Below, piece after piece: positions 10,950 through 19,620 of a DNA stretch of 64,000 nt. A program made the position numbers and the translations under genes. Under the pieces are notes generated by a model. The model ran no database searches. It saw only the letters and a program-made list of their open reading frames with translations, and was not told where the DNA came from. Source of the DNA: Rhipicephalus microplus (Eukaryota; Arthropoda; Arachnida; Ixodida; Ixodidae); NCBI RefSeq assembly GCF_043290135.1, contig NC_134700.1, positions 157,372,053 to 157,436,052 on the forward strand, given 5' to 3'. Each line of letters starts with the position of its first letter. The stretch's first letter is position 1.

Positions 10950-12287
10950 CAGTTTCGCACGTGTAGTATACTCCCACAGGTAAATATGTATACAGTCTTT
11001 TTTCAGTAGAACGACACACCAAATTGATCCATGCACTGACTAGCGGAATAATTATCACTCTAAGAAAAAAAACGTATTCGAGGAGTATAGTTCTGCGACT
11101 CGACGATAATCGCCATCTTGTTCTCGCGTTTCTTTTTTTTTGAAAACCCGGCGCTGGCTACTTTCTTCTCAAGAACCGCTATGTCACCCTTATTACACTC
11201 GCGCTGTTCGTATCCGCAAACCATGGCGATAACACGAGGAAAGTACTCGAAGTAGATGACTATTATTGTTGTGGGGCAGAAACGCTCCCCAAATACTCGA
11301 TTTTTTCTAGAGTGCACTCCCAGGTGAGTTGTACACAACAATGGAGAGTAGTTTTCGACGAAATTCTGCATGGCGCAATCATAACTGCGTGGTTAGAGTG
11401 CAAGTACGCATAAGCGATAGCACTACACAAGAAGACAACGCAACGGTAACATTAAGGGACCTCTGGCAACAAATTGGAAAATTCTTGACGCTTTGGTTGA
11501 GTGTTCTGTGTGCAGGTACACTTCTGAGCAATTATTAGTGACGAGTGTTGCATGTAAGATTTGGTTAGTTTGGTTTTAAAGCAAGGGCTAGTGCTGAACC
11601 GAGTATTTTCGTCGGTTCGACATTTTCTGTGGTTTGGCGTAGACAGGCCTCCTCGGGACGTGGCAGAGGGCAAACAAGTATATTTGTCGTTGTCAGAAAA
11701 CGCTTGCGGGGCACGTAAATACCCCGACTGTAAGCCGACGAGGGCTATTGTTCGTCACCACTCTCGCTCTTCTGTCGGGCTGCTGCCAAGGTGGTTGCCT
11801 GCGTAGGCCATGAATGTTTCTCTTTTTTACAGCGAAAGCTGTCATAAAATCAGGAACGCCGATCACGTTTGGCGCCGTAGTTGCGCACCGCCACCGCCGG
11901 TGTCCGTAACCGATATGTCAAGAAATCGGAAAAAACGCCAGGTCTGCGCGGAAGGCGCAGCGCAGTTGCAGCGAAAACTAGAAGAGAGACCTTTCAGATC
12001 CTTTTCTAAACACTAATTGTGTACCTGCTGCAAGCACACTTGCTTGATGCCCACTACGACTTTAATAAAAAAAATTAGGGTAGTAGGCCGGGATTCGCTA
12101 TGCCATTTTTTGTCATTCTTCTGATAAGCCTATTTGTCGCTACACTACAAACTGGAGCGACGGGTGCACCCTCCCCCCCATCCAAGACTAACCAAAGAAG
12201 AGAGCGTGATTTTCAGACGCCTACAAAGCAATACTTACATACATGGCATATTAATGCACCAACTCTAGCCAACGACACATGGCCACA
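10950..12287. other. no gene recognised
   Basis: AT-rich sequence. A short perfect hairpin ACAGC-GAAA-GCTGT lies at 11829-11842, of the kind also seen at 14584, 45435 and 53034. The open frames show no domain. Confidence 0.45.
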
Positions 12288-13075
12288 TTATCATCATCAT
12301 TTTTTGAACCCTTAAAGGCCCCTTGCGGGGTATTACATAAGGGGGAGGCCAAAACACAATTCAACAGATGCATGATTGTCAATGGTACAAAGCATAATCG
12401 AAAGTGAACTACATGATAAAAAAACAATGTCAACAGAAAGAAAAAATATATATATACGTGGAAGAAAACGGCAACAATTGTAAACTAACTAACATATCAA
12501 GTGATTTGTGATTAGCTGTTTAAATTTTAAGGGGTTTTGTTCGTGCACTATGGATTCAGGCAGGTTATTCCAGTCTTCAATGGCAGTAGGTAAAAATGAT
12601 TCATTGAAAGCGTTAGTTTAACCATGTAAGCGCTGTAAACATAGGGAGTTAAAGAGGCGACGCGATGAACGGGTGAGAGGTAGAAGAACGGTATTGTGTT
12701 GCGACGGGAAATTACGGTATAGTTTGTGCAGAAGGCAGAGCCGAGTGACTTTGCGGCGAATTTCTAGAGGAGGGAGGTTGAGGGATAGTTTGATACTGGT
12801 AATACTTTAGCGAGAACTGTATTGTGAGGTGATGAATCTGGCAGCGTGATTTTGAATTGCTTCTAATGCGTCGATTAGGTAAATTTGGAGAGGGTTTCAA
12901 ATAGCAGAAGCATATTCAAGTTTAGTACGCGTGAAGGTTTCGTAAGCTCTAATTTTCGGATTTGTGGTGGGCAGGACGTAAGCGATCTTTTAATATAGCC
13001 AAGTGATTTTGCTGAAGCGGTGACTGGTTGTTCTATGTGCTCGGACCATGTTAGTTTACTTGTTGTTATTACGCC

Positions 13076-13261
13076 AAGATAACGATAGAATTGATTGATT
13101 GATATGTGGGGTTTAACGTCCCAAAACCACCATATGCTTATGAGAGACGCCGTAGTGGAGGGCTCCGGAAATTTCGACCACCTGGGGTTCTTTAACGTGC
13201 ACCCAAATCTGAGCACACGGGCCTACAACATTTCCGCCTCCATCGGAAAAGATAACGATAG
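13076..13261 (-). repeat. 13-bp target-site duplication around the SINE
   Basis: AAGATAACGATAG is present at 13076-13088 and again at 13249-13261, immediately flanking the SINE. The duplicated bases belong to the LINE RT sequence, so the SINE inserted into the LINE. Confidence 0.85.
13089..13248 (-). mobile_element. tRNA-derived SINE (Ruka-like), 5'-truncated
   Basis: Reverse orientation: it starts with the ATTGATTGATTG tail and the GTGGGGTTTAACGTCCC block, runs through GGAGGGCTCC and GTGCACCCAAATCTG, and stops at CATCGGA, so the tRNA head is missing. The target duplication is exact, so truncation happened at integration. Confidence 0.85.
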
Positions 13262-13778
13262 GAGTCGACCTGGGTTAAGGGCTGGAAGTTCACAGAATAC
13301 TGGAAGGAAAAGTTAGTACGCTTGCACGAAACTTGCATGAATTTACATTTTTGTGTATTAAGCTGCATCAGCCACCGCGAACACCAATTATGTATGTTAG
13401 ATGAGTCATTCTGGAGTGTAATTTGGTCAGTGCAACATGAGATGCGACGGTAAAGCACACAATCGTCTGCAAAAAGGCGGATGGTGGATGAAATTTTGTT
13501 TGGAATATCATTAATAAAGATTATAAACAAAAGAGGGCCAACAACGGAACCTTGCGGTACACCGGATACTACATCAACACGGGCTGATTCATTATTCGCG
13601 ACAACAGTATACTGAACACGACCAGTAAGAAAATTTTTTATCCAAGATACGGCTAAGGGATCTATACTGAGACAAGAAAGTTTACTTATTGGATGGCGGT
13701 GGGGAACACGGTCGAAAGCTTTGGAAATGTCGAGGTATATTACGTCTGTTTGAAAAGAGTCTAGGTTAAAAGAGTTTT

Positions 13779-14105
13779 GGTCATGTGCCCGCTCTGCAGC
13801 GTACCAGACACCCTGGCACACTTGCTCCTGGAATGCCAGTGCCATGCTAACCACGACGTGCAACTGGATGGGGACCAAGCCCCAAGAATAAGCGACGGCC
13901 AACTAATGGAAACGTGGGAGGCCAAGATTGTCCACGAGGACCTGGAAGACCAGCGACAACTCGTCGCTAGGGCCATGAGGACAATCGAAGCCAGAGGGTT
14001 CCTGGACAAGGGAACCCTCCCACGTTAGGGTGACAACGGGCCTCGCTCGGAACACCGTTTTCTAAATAAACGTTGATTTCTCTCTCCCTCTTTCTCTCTC
14101 TTCTG
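13779..14105 (+). mobile_element. 3' end of an I-type LINE
   Basis: It encodes a C-terminal zinc-knuckle block CPLCSVPDTLAHLLLEC (C-x2-C-x8-H-x4-C) and a short tail that stops near 14028. An AATAAA near 14065 and a CT-rich end follow. The same knuckle type closes the minus-strand I-type LINE at 15.6-18.8 kb. It is fused head-on to the minus-strand LINE at about 13778, so the open frame at 13777-14028 is not a cellular gene. Confidence 0.7.
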
Positions 14106-15508
14106 ATAAGTGCAATATCCGCTAAATTATTGCGAGGAATTTCGTGCCAATTGTTCATGCAGTGCTGACGACGATGAGGAATTATGCCTGAAGTGGGTAT
14201 GCGCCACAGTTAATAGCTGAACAAGATCGAGCTTTTGTAATAGGTTGTAGCATTGGACGACCTAATCGTTGCGCTATTTGCATTGTGACGACTTCTTGTT
14301 CTTTCGCTGTTTTAAAACATTTTATAAGTCGTATTAACAAGATTGCTTTCTCGACATTAAGCCTGCCTTGGGCAAGTTTAATTACCAACAAGTCCCAAGC
14401 ACTGGCATGGCTCAGTGGTAGAATAAAGGACTGGCACCAAACGGACCCGGGTCAGAGCCCCACGTTGTGATTAATACTAGGTTTTCTTTTCTTTTTTTGC
14501 CGATTTCGCGTGATGTGGTTACGTACACCTGCGGCGGCGGACAACTGCGGCGCTTCGTGAGACCCCTGATGTGATCTCATATAACAGCTTTTGCTGTAAA
14601 AGAAAAAAAAACGCGGTAAATCAAAAGCGCCAAAGACTATGGGATTATAACCTGAGTCCACTGCGTACCAGCCAAGCATTCTACCACTGAGCCACCCCGG
14701 CGCTTGAAGCTCATTTCAAAAGTACCTTTCCTGAGCCTTGATGTCGGGAAAGGAATCGCGCAAATGTCGCGTTTTAGAACATCAAAGGAACAGCCAAGCG
14801 TCGCATAATGCGAATCACGTAAAGAATTGCTCGTCATATTATCCAACCCATTACAAAAGCTGTGGCGCATGCCCACTTCAAACATAAGTCTTCATCGTCG
14901 CCAGCCACTGCATCGAAATATTGCACAACATTCCTAGGAAGTGTGTATAGCGTACGCTTTTCCGAAGAATGATGAAGGATTGCATAGTGAATGCCAGCCT
15001 ACTACACAACAGTTATGATTATTTATGGCGTAGTAGGTACCCAGAAAATGTGCTTACAGCAGTTACAACGCAAGATTCGTGCTTCTTCAAGGAAAACCGC
15101 GAAGGGCAGCTGCACTTTCTTTTCGTGGTTTTTTTTTCAGCACTTCATTCAAGTTCATCGCGTCGCAGCCGACCACGTAACAGTATTCTCAGCCGCTAGC
15201 TGTTTAGCAACTTTGCGTGCTGCAATTTTTGAACGGGTATCTCGTTGGGAAAGTGTGGTAGGGGTATGGTGGCTAGAAGGAGAGGTGTCAGCATCGTCAC
15301 GGCCGCGCCTTGAAAGGAGGCGCGCTGGTATTTCATTTCGCCGCGGAGCGGTGCGCAAGTCGCCACCGTGATCGGTCGAGAGTGCTCGCCAGCTGCTAGC
15401 GTGGCACTTTTAGTCGCTTGCTCGTGTGCTCGCTAGTCGCAACATCCGCGATTTGCCTATTTGGACTTGTTCTGGATCAATACGAGTCATTGTGACCATG
15501 CCACAGTG
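14106..15508. other. no gene; region 5' of a THAP element
   Basis: A CT-rich run continues to about 14102. The stretch then contains the inverted tRNA-like pair described at 14403-14700. From about 15220 to 15508 the sequence becomes GC-rich and probably represents the 5' region of the THAP/P-like element that follows. Confidence 0.4.
14403..14700. repeat. inverted pair of tRNA-derived repeat heads
   Basis: Box A-like TGGCTCAGTGGTAGAA lies on the plus strand at 14408-14423, and its reverse complement TTCTACCACTGAGCCA lies at 14679-14694. Box B-like sequences follow each on its own strand. Between them are a T-run and a hairpin ACAGC-TTTT-GCTGT at 14584-14597. This is not a functional tRNA, since no complete cloverleaf forms; it is more likely a composite SINE or two inverted copies. 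Confidence 0.55.
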
Positions 15509-15588
15509 ATGGGTAAGCAGCAAAGACGCTGCTTTGCACCTGTATGCAATGCGGGATATGTTTCGTCCCGCAAACATGGGAAGAAGAA
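15509..15588 (+). pseudogene. N-terminal half of THAP zinc-finger domain
   Basis: ATG 15509 begins a frame with the THAP start pattern: a basic MGKQQRR, then CFAPVCNAGY with the first two zinc-binding cysteines. THAP (C2CH) domains bind the ends of P-like transposons. The frame runs into LINE sequence after KHGKK. Confidence 0.7.
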
Positions 15589-15634
15589 CATAAACTTTAT
15601 TTGTCGAATCCAGGCGATTCGAGTCCGGCGTTTT

Positions 15635-15940
15635 TTAGTGGGCCTGGGCACCTACCGCGGATGCGGTTCCGAGACCTTGTCTCGAAGCGGCTTCCTCGGC
15701 ACGCTGGACGGCCCAGAGTTGTGCTGTCAGGTTCGAGCTGAGCAGTGCGGCCTTCCAACGCGAGCGGAGGCTGGCGGTGGAAGAGTTAGATGAATCGGCA
15801 CTCTTCGAATTGTTTATTAGGCCCTGACACTCCCACAGCATGTGACTAAGGGTGGCAACCTCGCCACATGACGTGCATCTGTTTGTAGTGTATATGTCTG
15901 GATACATGGCGTGCGTGAGTCTGGGGTTTCTGTAAGAATC
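15635..15940 (-). pseudogene. LINE C-terminal zinc-knuckle segment
   Basis: CTSCGEVATLSHMLWEC (C-x2-C-x8-H-x4-C) is followed by a Ser-rich stretch and an Ala/Arg-rich helix with a stop at 15635. It is out of frame with the RNase H frame, so a frameshift lies at about 15930-15960. Confidence 0.75.
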
Positions 15941-17046
15941 TGTAATTGTCTGAAGTGTACCGCTTGCGTTCTGTTTAGCCTTTCGTGAGATGGGTAAATG
16001 CGTCTTTGTAACTGGTAATGTGTGATGATGTCGTGAAACCTGGTCATACGATCCTCCCATGCCCAGATGTCTGCAGTTCCCCGCGGGGGCTCGTCGTCCT
16101 CCGGCGATGCTCGGTGAGTGAGGCCTCGAGCAACGCGGTGAGCCGCTTCGTTGGGGGTGCTCAGTCCGGTATGTGCCGGGATCCATAACAGGTGCCTTCG
16201 GTTATCGAAGTCGACCTCTCCTGGATGTATGGGATGTCGTTGGAGTATGTGGAACGCCTCTTGCGAGATGCGTCCGTTGGCAAAATTGCGAATTGCTGTT
16301 TGCGAATCACTAATAACGTATGTGGCATTGGTTTGTGTGAGGGCCAGTGCTATAGCCGCTTCCTTTGCCGCTTCAGCGTGTGCCGTGTTCACAGTGAGGC
16401 TTGTGATGTACTTGCCACGATGGCCGGTAACTACCGCCACGAAACTCTTTTTATTGGTATAACGCGCAGCATCAGTGAAAATCGCTTCAGTGTCGTTGGA
16501 GTAGCTTTGAGTAATGCGTTGTGCCCTAGCTTTACGCCGTCCCGTATGGTGTTGGGGGTGCATGTTGCGAGGCAATGGGGGTACGTATACTTGCTCGCGT
16601 ACCGATCTTGGAATTTCGACTTTGATGCCGTGCTGCGTATGGTACGTGATGCCAAGTTTTTCAAGTAGGTGTCGTCCTGGGCGGGTCTTGGATAGGCGCT
16701 CGAGCTGGAAAACTTGTTGCGCCTCCACGAGTTCCTCGAGGGTGTTATGCAACCCTAGCTCTAGGAGTTTGCTGGTGCTAACTCCAGGCGCCAGTCCCAA
16801 CGCGAACTTGTACGTCTTACGTATCAGGGAGTTAAGCTTGTCTTTTTCCGCAACTGTCCATTTGTGAAACGGTGCCGTGTACATTAGTTGTGAAATAACA
16901 AAGACTTCTATGTGTCGTATGACGCTGCTTTCGCGCATGCCCGCATGTTTGTTCGTGATGCGTCGGATGAGTTGCATCGTGCTGGTGGCCTTTGCCATTA
17001 TCTTGCGCAGTGCTTCACCATCGCCGCCGTTCTGCTCAATCATCAT
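15817..17046 (-). pseudogene. LINE RT thumb/connection and RNase H domain
   Basis: About 410 residues. The first part is the post-RT connection, including a PPLPRNMHPQH block. RNase H follows, with EAIFTDAARY (first Asp), AHAEAAKEAAIALA (Glu), YVISDSQTAIRNF (Asp) and LLWIPAHTGLSTPNEAAHRVAR. These acidic residues and the HTG..NE..H pattern are the active-site signature. It removes the RNA template during second-strand synthesis. A frameshift separates it from RT. Confidence 0.85.
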
Positions 17047-17164
17047 CCCCAGTACCCGGATCTTCTTTACTATTAGGATTGGTGAGCCGTTTGATGATGT
17101 TAGTTTGATTTCTTGTTTTTTTGAAGGTACGTAGTTTTTGGGTGGGCGTCCCTTTTTTACCGGT

Positions 17165-17908
17165 CTATATAGCAGTAATTCGGATTTTTTCGGCCGAGCA
17201 GGTGAGTCCCGTGCCTACGAGGTAATTTTCCACACATTCTATGGCCGCCTGTAAGCGATCCTCGATCTCTCCGTCACTGCCAGTTGTCGTCCAGATCGTA
17301 ATATCATCCGCGTATAGCGTGTGGTGCAGTACATCAATTTGATGTAATCGCTCGGGTAACCCCAGCAGGACGAGGTTGAAGAGCATCGGCGAGATCACCG
17401 AGCCCTGCGGTGTACCCGAGCTTCCAATATTGATTTGATTTGATTCTAGCTGTCCCACTCGCATGCGTGCGGTTCTTCCCGTGAGGAAATCTCGGACGTA
17501 GTTGTACACTCGCATTCCGAGGTTCAACCTGTCTATGTGTCGCAATATGGCGTCGTGACGAACGTTATCGAAGGCCTTCTTCAGGTCCAGGCCAAGGATG
17601 GCTCTCGTTGAGCACCCAGGATTTTCTATGATTTGATGTTTTAGTTGCAGAAGAGCATCCTGTGTGGAATGATGTCTTCTCAACCCAATCATTGTGTGTG
17701 GTAATAGGTTGTTGTCCTCGAGGTAATCTGTTAGTCTATTGAGGAACGCATGTTCCATCAGTTTACCTACACATGATGTTTGGGAGATAGGGCGCAGGTT
17801 CTGCAGCTGCAATTTCTTGCCGGGTTTCGGTATAAGTGTGATCTGCGCTTCTTTCCATGGCTGGGGTAACTTTCCACGCACCCAACACTCGTTATTATAA
17901 TCTCTCAA
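17165..17908 (-). pseudogene. LINE reverse transcriptase core
   Basis: Motifs in order: LIPKPGKKLQLQNLRPISQT, GLDLKKAFDNVRHDAI (motif A), SGTPQGSVISPMLFN (motif B) and HTLYADDITIW (YADD catalytic box). A normal RT core of about 248 residues. It ends in a stop where the frame shifts toward the RNase H part. Confidence 0.9.
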
Positions 17909-18775
17909 GTTTCTCCAGCGATGTGTAATCGAGGTTGCGCAGTGCCCTGTTCGATATTCGGTCTAGGCCTGAGGCTGACTTGTTATTGAGTTTGACGAGG
18001 GCCGCCTCGATTTCGGAAATTGAGAATTCTGCGTCTAGGATGGCGTTGCCTTCTCCCCTGTAGTCCGGATGTACTTGCGGGGGCATTGGGGATATGTAAT
18101 GGAGTTCCACTTCCCGTAGGAAATCTTGCTCCGTTCCCCCGTAAGCGTGTATGATTTTGTACATGCCTTGCCTCTGTGAGGTCTTGGTGTTCACGGGATC
18201 TATGAGGTACCGCAGTATCTGCCATGTGCGACTCGTAGTGAGCTGACCATCCATCTGCGCGCATTTCTCTTCCCATTGCTGTTGTTGCAGGTTAAGTGCG
18301 TGCTTTTCTATTTCTTTGTTGAGCTGTGCTATTCGTTTTCGCAGTCTCCTATTATGTCGTTGTCGTTTCCAACGGCGATGCAGTTGGGTCTTAGCTTGCC
18401 ACATGTGTAGCAACCGGGTGTCTATTCTATCAAGCCCAACTGTTGACGGCATCATTTGCGTCGTCCTCTCGATGTCGCGCCGAAGTTGCTCGGTCCATTG
18501 CTCAATGTTTTTGATGTCTTCAATCTGTTGCTTGTCTCGATTTTTTCGTAGTAGTTCCCAATTGGTGATCTTCATTTGGCGACCGGCATTGTGTTCCTGT
18601 GGGCCGCCTTCTGCTTCTGTAGAAATAATGTAATGGTCACTGCCCAAGTCTTGCATGGTGTTTCTCCAAGTCACCTTTCGTGTATTGCACGTAAAGGTAA
18701 GGTCAGGCGTGGTGTCAGTGCTGACGCTGTTGCCCTGCCTAGTTGGTGCCGCTGAGTCAGTGACCAGCTCTGCTC
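17895..18775 (-). pseudogene. LINE endonuclease end and linker
   Basis: The first residues carry the end of an APE-type endonuclease (TTPDLTF, then LGSDHYII with the catalytic S-D-H). A long helical, charged linker follows, and near the end the RT fingers motif SASGLDRISNRAL. The rest of the endonuclease is missing, showing 5' truncation. It overlaps the RT frame by a few codons in another phase, so a frameshift lies at about 17900. Confidence 0.8.
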
Positions 18776-18918
18776 CCGCCGAGGATGAATGGCGCAAGGC
18801 CTGGGAGCGTGCGATTTATCGCGCTGACCACTGGAAAAGAACTGCGTTGCGTGCGAAGCTCATTTTGACTAAAAATTCATCGTCCGTAGCTACAAGCATG
18901 TTATCAACGGGTTGTTAG
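18775..18918 (+). pseudogene. remainder of the THAP domain of element A
   Basis: EDEWRKAWERAIYRADHW matches the central THAP region (a conserved Trp and basic helix after the AP.D block), and a degraded C-terminal part follows, with a stop at 18918. It continues the domain begun at 15509 and has the same orientation. Confidence 0.55.
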
Positions 18919-18934
18919 CAACTTAAGAAAAAAT

Positions 18935-19620
18935 GTACTTATAAGGAGAGTGGGTTCCTGAGTGAATCAACTGCCAAAGGACTCCGCGTCACTCTAACCA
19001 GCACCTTTTCCACATGGCACAATGTCACGAAAACCTTGGGCTATACATACCTGATGACGTCTCGCCTCTGCCAAGACACGCTTAAAATATTTTTGGAATT
19101 CTGAAGCAAATGTCTGACTCGAATGTTCACCCTTCACAGACAAAATTTTTTATCTCTGTGAATGGCCTCAGTTTATAGAGTTTGGCAGTCACCCTCCAGT
19201 GGAAACATACCTTCTGGAGTTCTGACCAGTCTTCTATGTCAGGGCATCCATATTAACTCAATAAAATTGCAGAATAAGCTGAATGAGCTGCTAGATGTTG
19301 AGTGTCTCAATGAGGTTCATGAAATGATTATTTGTGAAGCTCTTCCTGAGCACACTCATCTCATTGGACGCAAAAGTGACTCCCGGATCACTTATTATGT
19401 CAGTGGCTATGTCACCCGAAAGATGGTGAAAAGGACGAAATGCAACGAATGTAGCATGTAGTCGCTCCACTCTGAGAATTCCAGCTTCCTTCCGGCAGAA
19501 TCATGCCTTCTGTACCCGTCCGAGTCCTTAACAGACTTCCGTGGTCAAAGCCACGGAAGATGCACTCACATATTGCTTCAGTTTCAACAAGTTGAGAAGT
19601 GACAGCTAGCAAAACACACC
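18935..19620 (+). pseudogene. P-element-like transposase C-terminal remnant (element A)
   Basis: Recognisable blocks: SGFLSESTAKGLRVTLTSTF, then YLMTSRLCQDTL, and later RITYYVSGYVTRKMVKRTKC. The same blocks occur in element B (23439-24562), and a YVAGY block occurs in element C (51380 onward). Stops and shifts lie between the blocks. The fragment has no catalytic residues and cannot be active. Confidence 0.65.

Larger units (their letters stand above)
12288..13778 (-). mobile_element. CR1/Jockey-like LINE, 5'-truncated, with SINE insertion
   Basis: Minus-strand reverse transcriptase followed by a 3' UTR, ending at a short ATGATGATGATA tail (12288-12300). Microsatellite-like tails of this kind are typical of CR1-type LINEs. 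The 5' side is cut within RT at about 13778, where it abuts a plus-strand LINE tail. A SINE interrupts it at 13089-13248. Confidence 0.75.
12875..13778 (-). pseudogene. LINE reverse transcriptase fragment
   Basis: RT motifs in order: DVIYLDISKAFD (motif A), SGVPQGSVVGPLLF (motif B) and FADDCVLY (catalytic YADD-type box, here FADD). The frame is split by the SINE after the residues SYRYL and resumes on the other side with GVITTSKLTW and the thumb region. Further 3' the frame degenerates (12712-12900). Normally it copies LINE RNA at a nicked chromosomal target. It is not functional here. Confidence 0.8.
15588..18775 (-). mobile_element. I-type LINE, 5'-truncated, inserted in THAP element
   Basis: Order on the minus strand: end of an APE-type endonuclease, linker, reverse transcriptase, RNase H, zinc-knuckle C-terminus. 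A poly(A) signal (TTTATT on plus, 15596-15601) lies near the left end. The presence of RNase H after RT points to the I/R1-type group. No clear target duplication was found; boundaries are good to about 10 bases on the left and 20 on the right. Confidence 0.8.
15509..19620 (+). mobile_element. THAP/P-element-like transposon A, interrupted by a LINE
   Basis: A THAP domain starts at 15509, is cut at about 15588 by a minus-strand LINE, resumes at about 18775, and is followed by C-terminal P-transposase blocks to about 19620. The catalytic middle of the transposase is absent, so the element was already internally deleted or lost this part later. The ends of the element were not found. Confidence 0.65.

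Noticed and set aside
13777..14028. Small host zinc-finger gene
   Set aside because: The CPLC...H....C pattern and context match the C-terminus of I-type LINEs; it has no start context and ends in a LINE-like tail.
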